Assembly (NCBI RefSeq): GCF_043677095.1
Contig: NZ_JBHLJR010000001.1
Coordinates: forward strand, 434,001-498,000
From: Natronococcus roseus
Lineage (GTDB): Archaea; Halobacteriota; Halobacteria; Halobacteriales; Natrialbaceae
DNA: 64,000 bases
Direction: 5' to 3'
Part shown: in pieces, positions 33,966-42,894 of the stretch
Layout of the letters: every line of letters starts with the position of its first letter
Position numbering within the stretch: position 1 is the first letter of the stretch
Translations under genes and position numbers: made by a program
The notes under the pieces: generated by a model
The model's database searches: none
The model's input: only the letters and a program-made list of their open reading frames with translations
Told to the model about the DNA's origin: nothing

Positions 33966-34733
33966 ATGGATCTCTCGACGTTCGCCGACCGACTCGACGA
34001 GCGGCTTCGAACCGACGACTACGCCGACATCGACGCCAGCGCGAACGGCCTCCAGGTCGGTCCCGACGAGGGGACCGTCGAGCGCGTCGCGTTCGCCGTC
34101 GACGGCGCCGTCGAGACGTTCGAGCGCGCCGCCGAGGCCGACGCGGACGCGCTCGTCGTCCACCACGGGCTCTCCTGGGGCGGGTTCGACCGGGTAACGG
34201 GGCGAACCTACGATCGCCTCGAGCCCCTGTTCGAACACGACCTCGCGCTGTACGTCTCCCACCTCCCGCTGGACGGCCACCGGGAACTCGGCAACGCCGC
34301 GGGCGTCGCCGACGTCCTCGGACTCGAGGACCGGGAGCCGTTCGGCGAGCTCGGACCCGAACACATCGGCCAGCGCGGCACCCTCCCGAATACCTACGCG
34401 CCCGACGGCCTCGCGGAGCGACTCGAGTCGGAACTCGAGACCGACGATCGATCCGTTCGGCTGCTCGAGTTCGGCCCCGACGAGATCGAGGACGTCGCGG
34501 TCGTCACCGGCAGCGGGGTCGACTGGCTCGACGAGGTGGTCGAGGCTGGCGCGGACGCGCTCGTCACGGGCGAGGGAAAGCAGCAGGTCTACCACGAGGC
34601 CAGGGAGGCGGGGATCCACGTCGTACTCGCGGGCCACTACGCGACCGAGACGTTCGGCGTTCGGGCGCTACAGGAACTCGCCGAGGAGTGGGGGCTCGAG
34701 ACGACGTTCCTCGAGGCGCCGACCGGGCTGTAG
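33966..34733 (+). CDS. NIF3-like dinuclear metal-centre protein
   Basis: A 255-aa NIF3/DUF34 family protein; members form hexamers with a dinuclear metal site, and some have GTP cyclohydrolase-like activity, though the role is unsettled. Metal ligands are in ALVVHHGLSWGG, LYVSHLPLDGHRELGN and the C-terminal VVLAGHYATETFG with ALVTGEGKQQVYHEA. ATG 33966. It lies 90 nt after the oxidase gene and may be co-transcribed, without evident functional link. The following 299 nt (34734-35032) show no gene. Confidence 0.92.
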   Translation: MDLSTFADRLDERLRTDDYADIDASANGLQVGPDEGTVERVAFAVDGAVETFERAAEADADALVVHHGLSWGGFDRVTGRTYDRLEPLFEHDLALYVSHLPLDGHRELGNAAGVADVLGLEDREPFGELGPEHIGQRGTLPNTYAPDGLAERLESELETDDRSVRLLEFGPDEIEDVAVVTGSGVDWLDEVVEAGADALVTGEGKQQVYHEAREAGIHVVLAGHYATETFGVRALQELAEEWGLETTFLEAPTGL

Positions 34734-35032
34734 GCTGTCGTTGACGACGGATACGGGTGCGTACACCGCCGACGCGGGACGTAGCGACACCGTACTGTCG
34801 CCCGTGGATCGGCGCGAGTCGGCGACGATCGGTTTGACGCGGCTCGAGCGGGCCGTCGCTTGCCTCGACGCCGCTTCGGAGGGAGCGACGGGACGATCAT
34901 CGCGGCGGCGTCCGACGGACCGCTCGAGCCGCGTTGTTGGCTCCCGTGAACCGCCCTGCAGCCCGTCGATAACAATGGTCGTCGCGCGGGAAGGGACTCT
35001 CACTCTCGGGCCCGTTCCCGGGGAACTAACCA

Positions 35033-35896
35033 ATGACACAAGAGCTCCCTTCCAGACGAGAGTGGTTGCGAAGGGTCACCGTTACCGCTGCGGTGATCGG
35101 TGGCGCATCGGGCAGTACGGTTGCCGACGACGGCACGGAGAGGGCGACCGACGGGGGCGTCGACCCCGCGTGTGCGGAGTCGGACCCCGCCGACGTTCGG
35201 CTCGTCCCCGCCTGTACGGACGACGACGCGGCCGTCTTCTGCGTGACCAACGACGGGGCGCGTCCGGTCTCCCTCGAGTGGCGGCCCGTCGATCCGCCCG
35301 AGGAACGCATCGAGTTCGTCGACTGCCAGACCGTACGCGTCGTCGGCGAGTTCGTCGACGTGATCGTCGGCGCGACGTTCCTCGCCGCGGACGGCCAGAT
35401 CGGCAACCTCTTCGAGCCGTTCGGCGGCGTCGACGGCGTCCGAACGTTCGACGTCCGCGAACTCGAGGGCGTCCCCGACGACGCGATCATCGATGGCGTC
35501 GAGGCGTTCCGCGACGACCCCGTGCTTCCGGGGGCGGGAGACCTCGCGGCCACGAACCCTGAGTTCGACGCCTGCCAGGAGGAGTTCTTCGGCGAGGTGC
35601 TCGTCGAGAGCGGGTCGGACGACGAGGACGAAGATCCCGAGGACGGGGCGGACGCCGAATCGGTCGAAGACGTTCCGGCGGACGAGCTCGAGACGCTGAC
35701 GGTAGGTCCCGGGGAGACGACGTGTTTCGCCGTCGAGGCGCCGGACGGTCCCGTCGCCGTACAGCTCCTCCGTGACGGGGAGGTGCTCGCCGAGCGCACC
35801 AGCGCCGCCGACGTCGAGTGTCCGCGTTCGATCTCGGCCGACGAGGTGGGATCGGTCGTCGGGTCACCCGACGAGTTCGTCGACGACGGTTCGTAA
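35033..35896 (+). CDS. Tat-type secreted haloarchaeal protein
   Basis: A 287-aa product with an N-terminal Tat-like signal (SRREWLRRVTVTAAVIGGAS) ending before a very acidic mature region. Cysteines occur in small groups (DPACAESD, VPACTDDDAAVFCVTND, DACQEEF, TTCFAVEA, VECPRS), which may form disulfides outside the cell. A highly acidic linker (SGSDDEDEDPEDGADAES) separates two beta-type domains; the second (ETLTVGPGETTCFAVE, AVQLLRDGEVLAER) resembles an immunoglobulin-like fold. No family recognised. Confidence 0.75.
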   Translation: MTQELPSRREWLRRVTVTAAVIGGASGSTVADDGTERATDGGVDPACAESDPADVRLVPACTDDDAAVFCVTNDGARPVSLEWRPVDPPEERIEFVDCQTVRVVGEFVDVIVGATFLAADGQIGNLFEPFGGVDGVRTFDVRELEGVPDDAIIDGVEAFRDDPVLPGAGDLAATNPEFDACQEEFFGEVLVESGSDDEDEDPEDGADAESVEDVPADELETLTVGPGETTCFAVEAPDGPVAVQLLRDGEVLAERTSAADVECPRSISADEVGSVVGSPDEFVDDGS

Positions 35897-36029
35897 GCGG
35901 TCGCACGTCGCTGACGGTGACGATCCCGGCGAAGTCGGGTCGTCGGAGTCGGTCGGTTTCGGTTCGGCCGGCCGAGTCGGTCCCGCCGAGACCGCGGCGT
36001 TGAAAGCGCTGGCCCGCCGACTCGGTAAT

Positions 36030-37073
36030 ATGACCGACGAGCACGACAGCGACGAGGACACACATCATGAGCCCGAGCGGGAGACGTTCCAACACGACCC
36101 CGTCGGCCACGCCGAGGCCCGCGCGGGGATGACCGTCGGCGAACTGGCCGACGAGTACGGCAACGCGGGCGTCGGCGCGGCGAGCCTCCACGAGGCCGTC
36201 GACGTCACCGAGGCGATGTTCGACGACGACGTAACCGTCTTCTTCGGGCTGGCCGGTGCGATGGTGCCGACCGGGATGCGCCGGATCGTCGCCGACCTGA
36301 TTCGGGACGGCTACGTCGACGCGCTGATCACGACCGGGGCGAACCTCACCCACGACTCGATCGAAGCCATCGGCGGGAAACACCACCACGGCTGCGTGCA
36401 GGCCGAGGGCAAAACGGAGCGCGAGCACGACGAAACGCTGCGCGACGAGGGGGTCGATCGGATCTACAACGTCTACCTCCCCCAGGAGTTCTTCGCGACG
36501 TTCGAATCGCACCTCCGCGAGGAGGTCTTCCCCGTCCTCGAGGCCGAAGCCGAGGAGTCGGGTCCCGTCTCGATCGAACGTCTGACTCGCGAACTGGGTC
36601 GAGCCAACGCCGAGATCAACGAGCGCGAGGACGTCGAGGAGGGGCCGGGAATCGCCGCCGCGGCCTCCGAGAACGACGTCCCGATCTACTGTCCCGCGGT
36701 CCAGGACTCCGTTCTCGGGCTGCAGGCGTGGATGTACTCCCAGACGTCGCCGTTCTCGCTCGACGCCCTCGCGGACATGACCGCGCTGACCGACCTCGCG
36801 TTCGAGGCCGAGGAGGCCGGCGCCTTCGTCGTCGGCGGCGGGGTGCCGAAGAACTTCACGCTCCAGACGATGCTCGTTGCGCCCGGCGCCTACGACTACG
36901 CCGTCCAGCTGACGATGGATCCCAAACAGACGGGCGGGCTCTCGGGGGCGACCCTCGAGGAGGCTCGCTCGTGGGGTAAACTCGAGAAAGACGCCGAGAA
37001 CGTCTCGGTGTACGCCGACGCGACGATCACGCTGCCGCTGGTGATCGCGGCCGCGCGGGAGCGCCTCGAGTAG
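36030..37073 (+). CDS. dys: Deoxyhypusine synthase
   Basis: A 347-aa enzyme that transfers an aminobutyl group to the eIF5A lysine. NAD-binding and active-site segments are FFGLAGAMVPTGMRR, TTGANLTHDSIEAIGG, NDVPIYCPAVQDSVLG, VVGGGVPKNFTLQTML and the lysine in ARSWGKLEKDAE near the C-terminus. eIF5A and agmatinase are encoded 8 kb away, giving all three known parts of haloarchaeal hypusination in this window. ATG 36030; upstream in-frame codons to 35772 belong to the previous gene's other frame. Confidence 0.96.
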   Translation: MTDEHDSDEDTHHEPERETFQHDPVGHAEARAGMTVGELADEYGNAGVGAASLHEAVDVTEAMFDDDVTVFFGLAGAMVPTGMRRIVADLIRDGYVDALITTGANLTHDSIEAIGGKHHHGCVQAEGKTEREHDETLRDEGVDRIYNVYLPQEFFATFESHLREEVFPVLEAEAEESGPVSIERLTRELGRANAEINEREDVEEGPGIAAAASENDVPIYCPAVQDSVLGLQAWMYSQTSPFSLDALADMTALTDLAFEAEEAGAFVVGGGVPKNFTLQTMLVAPGAYDYAVQLTMDPKQTGGLSGATLEEARSWGKLEKDAENVSVYADATITLPLVIAAARERLE

Positions 37074-37109
37074 CGGGCGCGTCGGCGGCCCGGAGGCGCT
37101 CGAGCAGGT

Positions 37110-37496
37110 TCAGTAGGTTTGGTAGCTCGCCGTGCCGACGTCGATCCGAACGAGTCGATTCTCCTCGTAGGCGTCGCTGGGTGCGCCGTACTTCTCGTTG
37201 ATCCGGCGTCTGGCTTCGTCGGTCTCGGCCTCGTCCTCGATCACGTTCGCGGTGCCGAGCAGCGTCACCATCCACTGCGTGTCGCCGTCGGCGTCGGCCT
37301 GGATCGACAACGCGACCTTCGGATTCTCGCGGACGTTCTCGAGCTTGCGCCCCGTCGTGACGATCTCGACGAGATCGTCCTCGTAGCGAAACCAGACGGG
37401 CGCGGCGTGGGGGCGACCGTCGACGCAGGTGGCGAAGTGAGCCATCACCGGTTCGTTCTCGAGCAGTCGTTCGGCTTCGGGTGGAACCGTCGTCAC
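37110..37496 (-). CDS. Pyridoxamine 5'-phosphate oxidase-like (split-barrel flavin) protein
   Basis: A 128-aa split-barrel protein of the PPOX family (FMN or F420 binding). The core reads MAHFATCVDGRPHAAPVWFR, EIVTTGRKLENVRENPKVAL and QWMVTLLGTANVIEDEAETD. Haloarchaea use F420, so an F420-dependent reductase is possible. The start is GTG at 37496 because conserved sequence (TTVPPEAERLLENE) begins there; the longer frame to 38309 is the antisense of the glycosyltransferase region. Confidence 0.88.
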   Translation of the reverse strand: MTTVPPEAERLLENEPVMAHFATCVDGRPHAAPVWFRYEDDLVEIVTTGRKLENVRENPKVALSIQADADGDTQWMVTLLGTANVIEDEAETDEARRRINEKYGAPSDAYEENRLVRIDVGTASYQTY

Positions 37497-37549
37497 GGCC
37501 GAGGATGGGGGCCGAGCCCGCAAAAGCGGCCGCCCCGCGACTGCCGGAC

Positions 37550-38215
37550 TCAGGCCGACGCCCGGAGCCGACCCGCGTCGAGGGAGACGTAATGAAACAG
37601 CGTCCCCGTCAGTCCGCTGTCGGCGATCCGCCGGCCGGAGCTCTCGACGAGCACCGAATCGTGGTAACCGGTCGGCAGTTGTCGGCCGAGCGCGCGGCTG
37701 AAGGCGGTGTCCTCGTTTGGCACCTCGGGGAAGCCGCCCGTCTCGAAGAAAGCCTCGCGGTGGACGAAGAAGTTGAACCCGGGCAGAATGGGTCGCTCGA
37801 GCCGCGGGAAGACGTGGTTGATCGTCCCCTCCATCAGCTTCGCCCGCAGGGGACCGGTCATCCGACAGACCGAGCTGCCGGCCGCCAGGTCCTCGCGTTC
37901 GACGAAGCCCAGTAGCTCGGTCAGGTAGTTCGGCCGAACGCGGGTGTCGGCGTCGATAAAGGCCAGCCACTCCCCCTCGGCCGCCTCGCCGCCCAGGTTT
38001 CGGCCCGCGGCGATGCTCGAGCCGGTTCCCTCGAGCACCGTCGCACCGTGTGCGCGAGCGATATCGGCGGTGGCGTCGCTCGAGGCGCCGTCGACGACGA
38101 TCACCTCGTAGACGTAGTCGGTCTCGAGGGCCGCGATGCTCTCGAGACAGTCGGCGAGGTAGTCGGCTTCGTTTCTCGCGGGAACGACGAAACTCACGTC
38201 CGGTGGGGCTGCCAT
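37550..38215 (-). CDS. Glycosyltransferase family 2
   Basis: A 221-aa GT-A fold glycosyltransferase. The nucleotide-sugar region is SFVVPARNEADYLADCLESI, then VIVVDGASSDATADIA and the metal-binding DxD as FIDADTRVRPNY, with PNEDTAFSRALGRQ later. No membrane segment is evident, so it works at the inner face of the membrane on an unknown acceptor. Start ATG 38215. Confidence 0.92.
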   Translation of the reverse strand: MAAPPDVSFVVPARNEADYLADCLESIAALETDYVYEVIVVDGASSDATADIARAHGATVLEGTGSSIAAGRNLGGEAAEGEWLAFIDADTRVRPNYLTELLGFVEREDLAAGSSVCRMTGPLRAKLMEGTINHVFPRLERPILPGFNFFVHREAFFETGGFPEVPNEDTAFSRALGRQLPTGYHDSVLVESSGRRIADSGLTGTLFHYVSLDAGRLRASA

Positions 38216-38430
38216 CCTTGTTCTCGAGTCCGCTACCCTCGAGTATAACCTGTGGGCGGGCAGGTGCCGACAGCCGCGTCGCCGATCGCGGCGATACTCG
38301 GTAGATCATGAACGTTTATTATGGTCCGGCCTGAAGGGTGGCGTACAGATGTCGGTCGTACCCGTACACCCCCTCGCCTGATTCTCCGACGACAGCATCG
38401 CCTTTCGACGACGCGACCCTTCGACCGACA

Positions 38431-38655
38431 ATGAGCACGCACCCCCACTACGCCCGACCCGAACCGACTCCCGACCAGCCGACGACCGAGACGCCGTCGA
38501 CACAGTCGACACAGTCGACGGCCGAGACCTCCTCGCCCGCGACGGCGAGCGACCGCGCCCCGGCGACGTTCTCGAGGACACAAAGCGACCGACTGCAGAA
38601 CCTCATCGACGAGTGGAACACCGCCTTCGCGGCTGACGGCTCGAGCGCCGAGTGA
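38431..38655 (+). CDS. Small Thr/Ser-rich haloarchaeal protein
   Basis: A 74-aa product with a low-complexity Thr/Ser/Pro-rich N-terminal half and a more conserved-looking end (RTQSDRLQNLIDEWNTAF). The DNA holds a 9-bp tandem repeat (ACAGTCGAC twice at 38502-38519) coding for TQSTQS. Function unknown. The 280 nt after it (38656-38935) show no gene or repeat that I can support. Confidence 0.5.
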   Translation: MSTHPHYARPEPTPDQPTTETPSTQSTQSTAETSSPATASDRAPATFSRTQSDRLQNLIDEWNTAFAADGSSAE

Positions 38656-38935
38656 ACACCGCTCGGTAGGATCCAAACCGTCTTCTGGCTCTCGAGCGTA
38701 GGCCCGCACGGCCGATGACGACCCACTCGCTCCGAGCCGGACTCGGCACCCGGTCGTGACGAGCCCTATGAGTGCCGAGGCCAGCGATTTACAATAGGTA
38801 CCACTCTTGGCGACACTCGAGCTCGTGGCGCAACGGTCGAGACGGTCCGTCTAGATGAGGAAACCCGCGAGACGTGGAAACGATGACGCGTGACGATCCC
38901 GCGTCGTCACCGGACAGTCCCCGCTCCGACGTTCT

Positions 38936-39202
38936 TCACTCGTGGGTTCCGTCTTCGTCCCCCATCTCGAGCACGTTCAGGTGCATAATGTGGAGGTGTG
39001 TGCCGACGCTGTACAGAAGCAGTCCGAGTCCGACGAACAGCGCGGGCATGACGATCACCTCGTAGGTCGGACGCAAGTCCGGAACCGCGAGCGCCAGAAG
39101 CCCAGCCAAGAACGTGAGAACGATAATGCTGAACCCGGCCTGGAGGTATCGGTAGCACGTCTCCGTATCCGGTAGCAGTTCGATCTTGTACTTCGATGTC
39201 AT
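38936..39202 (-). CDS. Small membrane protein beside the CPH-type metal ATPase
   Basis: An 88-aa protein with a polar N-terminus (YKIELLPDTETCYRYLQ), two membrane helices (FSIIVLTFLAGLLALAVPDL and EVIVMPALFVGLGLLLYSV) and a His/Met-bearing end (GTHLHIMHLNVLEMGDED). The His and Met residues near the second helix could bind copper, but that is inference. It follows the P-type ATPase gene after 66 nt on the same strand and likely shares its transcript. Confidence 0.72.
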   Translation of the reverse strand: MTSKYKIELLPDTETCYRYLQAGFSIIVLTFLAGLLALAVPDLRPTYEVIVMPALFVGLGLLLYSVGTHLHIMHLNVLEMGDEDGTHE

Positions 39203-39268
39203 CTGTCTGTACTCTCACCCCTACAGTACGTTTAGGTTACGTACTCGTGCGATCCTCTCAGAACCCGT

Positions 39269-41509
39269 TCAGACGGTAAGATCAGCCCGGCGGAGCAGTT
39301 GGGCATTGATCGCGACGATAACCGTACTCGCGGACATGAGAACGGCGCCGACGGCGGGCGACAGCAGGATCCCGATCGGTGCGAGGAGGCCGGCCGCAAG
39401 GGGCAGCGCAAACACGTTGTAGCCGGCCGCCCACACGAGGTTCTCCTGCATTTTCCGGTAGCTCTTCCGACTCAACCGGACGAGGTGTGCGACGTCGCGC
39501 GGATCGTTCTCCACGAGGACGACGTCGGCGGACTCGACGGCGACGTCGGTTCCCGACCCGATCGCGATACCGACGTCGGAGCGCGTCAGCGCGGGCGCAT
39601 CGTTTACTCCGTCGCCGACCATCGCGACCAGCCTGTCCCGGTCCTGGAGTTCGATGATTTTCTCGTCCTTGTCCTCCGGAAGAACCTCGGCGAAGTAGGT
39701 GTCGATGTCGAGTTCCTCGGAGACGGCACGGGCAACGTCCTCGGAGTCCCCAGTTAGCATCGCAACCTCGACGCCCATCTCGTGAAGCGCCTCGATCGCC
39801 TCGTAGCTCTCATCCCGGATCACGTCCGCGAGTGCGACTGCGCCCACCGCGTTCTCGTTTCGGAGCAGATAAACGACGCCCTGACCGCGCTCACCGGCCC
39901 TTTCCGCGAACGCCTCGAGCTCGGCATCCGGCTCGACCTCGAGGTGCCGAAGGAGGTTCGGTCCGCCGACGTAGACCGTCTCGCCGTCCCGCCCGCGTCC
40001 CCCATCGGCGCCGGGCGTTGCCGCCGCTTCGACTTCGACGGTTGCGCGAACTCCGCGGCCCTCGAGCGCCTCGAATTCTCGAACGCTCGGCACGGAGAGC
40101 CCTCGCTCGTCGGCCTCCTCGCGAATCGCCGCCGCGATCATGTGCTCGGAGTCGCCTTCGGCAGCGGCCATCACGGCGAGCAGCTCGTCTTCGTCCCACC
40201 CCTTGGCCGTCGCAACCTCGACGACTCCCTGTTCACCCTTCGTGAGGGTGCCCGTCTTGTCGAAGACGATCGTGTCGAGGTTTCGGGCTTCCTCCATGGC
40301 GATCCGATCGCGAACGAGCATCCCGTTGCGCGCTGCCATCGTCGTGTTGATAGCGACGACCAGCGGCACGGCGAGCCCCAGTGCGTGCGGACAGGCGATC
40401 ACTAAGACCGTGACGACCCGCTCGACGACGGTGAATCCGAAGCCGACTGCGATCGTCCATACAACCGCGGTGATCGCTGCCACGGCGATCGCCGCGTAGA
40501 ACAACCACCCGGCTGCGCGGTCGGCGAGCACCTGGGTTCGGGACCGGCTCTGCTGTGCCTCTTCGACGAGCCGCATGATACCCGAGAGCGTCGTCTCCTC
40601 GCCCGTCGCGGTAACGCGGACGCGCAGACTTCCGTCCTGATTGGTCGTCCCGCCGATCACCTCGTCACCGGGTTCCTTCTTGGCCGGGCGAGATTCGCCG
40701 GTGATCATCGCTTCGACGACGTTCGATTCGCCCTCTTTGACGACACCGTCAGCAGGAACGTTCGCGCCGGGGCGAACAAGCACGAGATCGTCTGCTGCGA
40801 GATCATCGACGTGAACTTCTTCGACTTCGCCATCCTCGGTAATCCGCTCGGCCGTATTCGGCAGTAATTCGGCCAACTCGTCGAGGGCCCCCGAAGCCCG
40901 CCGAACGCTTCGCATCTCGATCCAGTGGCCGAGCAGAAAGATGACGATCAGCGTGACGAGTTCCCAAAAGAACGGCTCACCGATGCCGAGGCCGACCGCG
41001 GCAACGCTGTAGACGAAGGCGACGGTGATGGCCAGGGAGATCAAGAGCATCATCCCCGGCTCGCGGTTCCGCACCTCGACCGCACCCATTTGTAAGAACG
41101 GTATTCCACCGTAGAGAAAGACGACTGTCCCGAGAAGTGGCCCAATAAACTCACTCCCGGGGAACGGTAGAGCGGTGTAGCCGAACCACTCCTGCAGCAT
41201 CGGGCTGTAGTAGAGAACCGGGAGTGAGAGGACGAGAGAGACGAGGAAACGTCGCTTGAACATCTCCTCGTGGCCGGCGTGATCGACGTGGGATTCGTGT
41301 CCGTGGTCGTCGTGCTCGTGATCCTTATGTGTCCGAGAAGCGGGTTCCTCGAGAGTCTCGTCTCGATGGCCCTCGGACCTGGTCTTCTCGGCAGTTAGTC
41401 CGCACACCCGACAGCACGGGCACTCACGGTCAGTTGGCTTTTCGGTCCGCGCTCGTTCATCGTGAACGTGGTGTGAACCGGGTGTATCGTCTGAATCGTA
41501 CTGTGACAT
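39269..41509 (-). CDS. copB: Heavy-metal P-type ATPase, CPH (CopB-like) class
   Basis: A 746-aa P1B ATPase that exports copper or silver. The transmembrane metal site is CPH (VIACPHALGLAVPL), the mark of the CopB-like P1B-3 group. The phosphorylation site is FDKTGTLTKGE; MITGESRPAKKEPGDEV is the actuator loop and MVGDGVNDAPAL the hinge. The N-terminus is not an HMA domain but a Cys- and His-rich tail (ECPCCRVCGL, then HKDHEHDDHGHESHVDHAGH), suited to Cu(II)/Ag binding. Start ATG 41509. It heads an accessory metal-resistance region. Confidence 0.94.
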   Translation of the reverse strand: MSQYDSDDTPGSHHVHDERARTEKPTDRECPCCRVCGLTAEKTRSEGHRDETLEEPASRTHKDHEHDDHGHESHVDHAGHEEMFKRRFLVSLVLSLPVLYYSPMLQEWFGYTALPFPGSEFIGPLLGTVVFLYGGIPFLQMGAVEVRNREPGMMLLISLAITVAFVYSVAAVGLGIGEPFFWELVTLIVIFLLGHWIEMRSVRRASGALDELAELLPNTAERITEDGEVEEVHVDDLAADDLVLVRPGANVPADGVVKEGESNVVEAMITGESRPAKKEPGDEVIGGTTNQDGSLRVRVTATGEETTLSGIMRLVEEAQQSRSRTQVLADRAAGWLFYAAIAVAAITAVVWTIAVGFGFTVVERVVTVLVIACPHALGLAVPLVVAINTTMAARNGMLVRDRIAMEEARNLDTIVFDKTGTLTKGEQGVVEVATAKGWDEDELLAVMAAAEGDSEHMIAAAIREEADERGLSVPSVREFEALEGRGVRATVEVEAAATPGADGGRGRDGETVYVGGPNLLRHLEVEPDAELEAFAERAGERGQGVVYLLRNENAVGAVALADVIRDESYEAIEALHEMGVEVAMLTGDSEDVARAVSEELDIDTYFAEVLPEDKDEKIIELQDRDRLVAMVGDGVNDAPALTRSDVGIAIGSGTDVAVESADVVLVENDPRDVAHLVRLSRKSYRKMQENLVWAAGYNVFALPLAAGLLAPIGILLSPAVGAVLMSASTVIVAINAQLLRRADLTV

Positions 41510-41910
41510 GGGGACGGACTCTCGGTGTAGCGGGTTCGCGACCCCGCTGATCTCCTCACCGAGAAGCGCCATGTGGAGCCAGTTAATGGTTCGGTAGTGG
41601 ATCCCACAGTTACATCTGCTGAACGGGGGCTCTCGTGAATCACGAGACAACGTCGACGCACCGTGGAGAATCACGCCGCTCGAGGCCTCACACTGGAACG
41701 GTCGTGACTGCATACGGGAGGAATCCGGCGGTGACGAACGGGTTGACCGATCGCAGGAAGACAGCCAAACGCTACACTCCTGCGCAGTATGGCGTTCCAT
41801 CGAAGTCTAGCTACGTAGAGGTGAGCGAAGCTTTCCGAGAGGAGGCCAGCAATTCCTCTTCCTCTCAGAACGTGTGCTAAATTTATTGGCCCTGCCTCGA
41901 TAGGGGGGAT
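41510..41910. other. 401-nt intergenic region between divergent metal-region genes
   Basis: This gap separates copB (minus strand) from the membrane protein gene at 41911 (plus). No intact gene is visible; open frames here have no natural composition. An AT-rich box CTAAATTTATTGG (41877-41889) is a likely TATA element for the plus-strand pair, centred about 28 nt before ATG 41911. A copB promoter is less clear. Confidence 0.45.
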
Positions 41911-42219
41911 ATGGACCACGCGTTGTTCTATTTGAGCATTCCTTTCGCCATCATTGCCGGCACTGGAGCCGGATTGCTCGCACTGTTATCGTGGCGGATC
42001 TTCCGAGAGTCACCGTTCGGGATGACCATCGGGCTGCTGGTGATCGTGATGTCTGCAGCGACGATCTATCACACGGTTCTACTTACGGTAGGTACGGAAT
42101 CGACGGGGTTGCGGGCCTTTCGAGCGGCGATCTATACGATTTTGGCGCTCACGATCTGGATCGTAATCCTCCAAAACAACACCATCCAGAGTAGAGTGAT
42201 CCGGAACGAAGAGCTATGA
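41911..42219 (+). CDS. Three-TM haloarchaeal membrane protein
   Basis: A 102-aa protein with three hydrophobic helices (about residues 5-27, 37-58 and 66-88) and short polar loops. I recognise no named family. Its stop overlaps the start of the next gene by 4 nt (ATGA), so both are translated together. The coding sequence has more A and T than most of the window, as does its partner, which suggests acquisition by transfer. Confidence 0.75.
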   Translation: MDHALFYLSIPFAIIAGTGAGLLALLSWRIFRESPFGMTIGLLVIVMSAATIYHTVLLTVGTESTGLRAFRAAIYTILALTIWIVILQNNTIQSRVIRNEEL

Positions 42220-42770
42220 TCGAGATAGATTTTTTCACCGGATACATCCTCCTGATGGGGATCGTCGCCGGTTCCGGGTTACTCTACCTACTGTATGCGG
42301 AGCAGTATGCCATCGAATACGATCCTTTCTTCATCGTCACTATGAGCGGTCTTTTCCTGTTCATAATCGGTGGCCCGCTATCCGAGGTCATGTACCCGAA
42401 CCTCGTCCACTGGATCCACGGGCTTGCCGCGTGTCTCGTCCTGTTTGGACTCTACAGCCCCGTCCAGAACGACCTTCGGAGGGAGCAGTGGACGGAACTT
42501 CTCTTAGCGGAACCCTCTCAAATTCGAGCCAGTACGGAGTGGATGGTCCCGATGGACGATGCAATTCTCAGTTTGTTTCACTCTTCGGAGTTAGTCCTCA
42601 CCCCTGCAATTATCGCGTACAACATCGATTACAGCCGAGAAGAGGTAAATCGACGCCTCCGAAAGCTCGAAGAGGCCGATCTGGTCGAGAAGGTCGACCG
42701 AGGCAAATACCGGATGACGCCCAACGGTGAAGCGTATCTCTCCGGGGAGTTCAATCCGACCCTCCCGTGA
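42216..42770 (+). CDS. Membrane-tethered winged-helix protein
   Basis: A 184-aa protein with three N-terminal membrane helices (about residues 8-27, 37-57, 66-85) and a cytoplasmic C-terminal winged-helix domain. The DNA-binding part is read from ELVLTPAIIAYNIDYSREEV followed by NRRLRKLEEADLVEKVDRGK and YRMTPNGEAYLSGEF, a PadR/MarR-like arrangement. It is coupled to the membrane protein before it. Together they may form a membrane sensor that controls the adjacent metal transport genes; this is inference from position. G+C is low for the window. Confidence 0.82.
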   Translation: MIEIDFFTGYILLMGIVAGSGLLYLLYAEQYAIEYDPFFIVTMSGLFLFIIGGPLSEVMYPNLVHWIHGLAACLVLFGLYSPVQNDLRREQWTELLLAEPSQIRASTEWMVPMDDAILSLFHSSELVLTPAIIAYNIDYSREEVNRRLRKLEEADLVEKVDRGKYRMTPNGEAYLSGEFNPTLP

Positions 42771-42894
42771 CCTGCCCCCTACTCCGTTCGTCAACAACCC
42801 GGCCTCGAGGGTCGGGACAGCCGCCTTGACCTCGTGTAAAAATACCGGTCCGAAGTCGGTAGCCGCTCGAAGAGACGAGATGTAACCGACCGCT

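Noticed and set aside
34734..35032. Possible gene between NIF3 and the secreted protein
   Set aside because: Open frames exist on both strands but none has natural composition, a start context or recognisable motifs.
38502..38519. Tandem ACAGTCGAC as a CRISPR-like or variable repeat
   Set aside because: Only two 9-bp units inside a low-complexity coding stretch; there are no spacers and no cas genes in the window.
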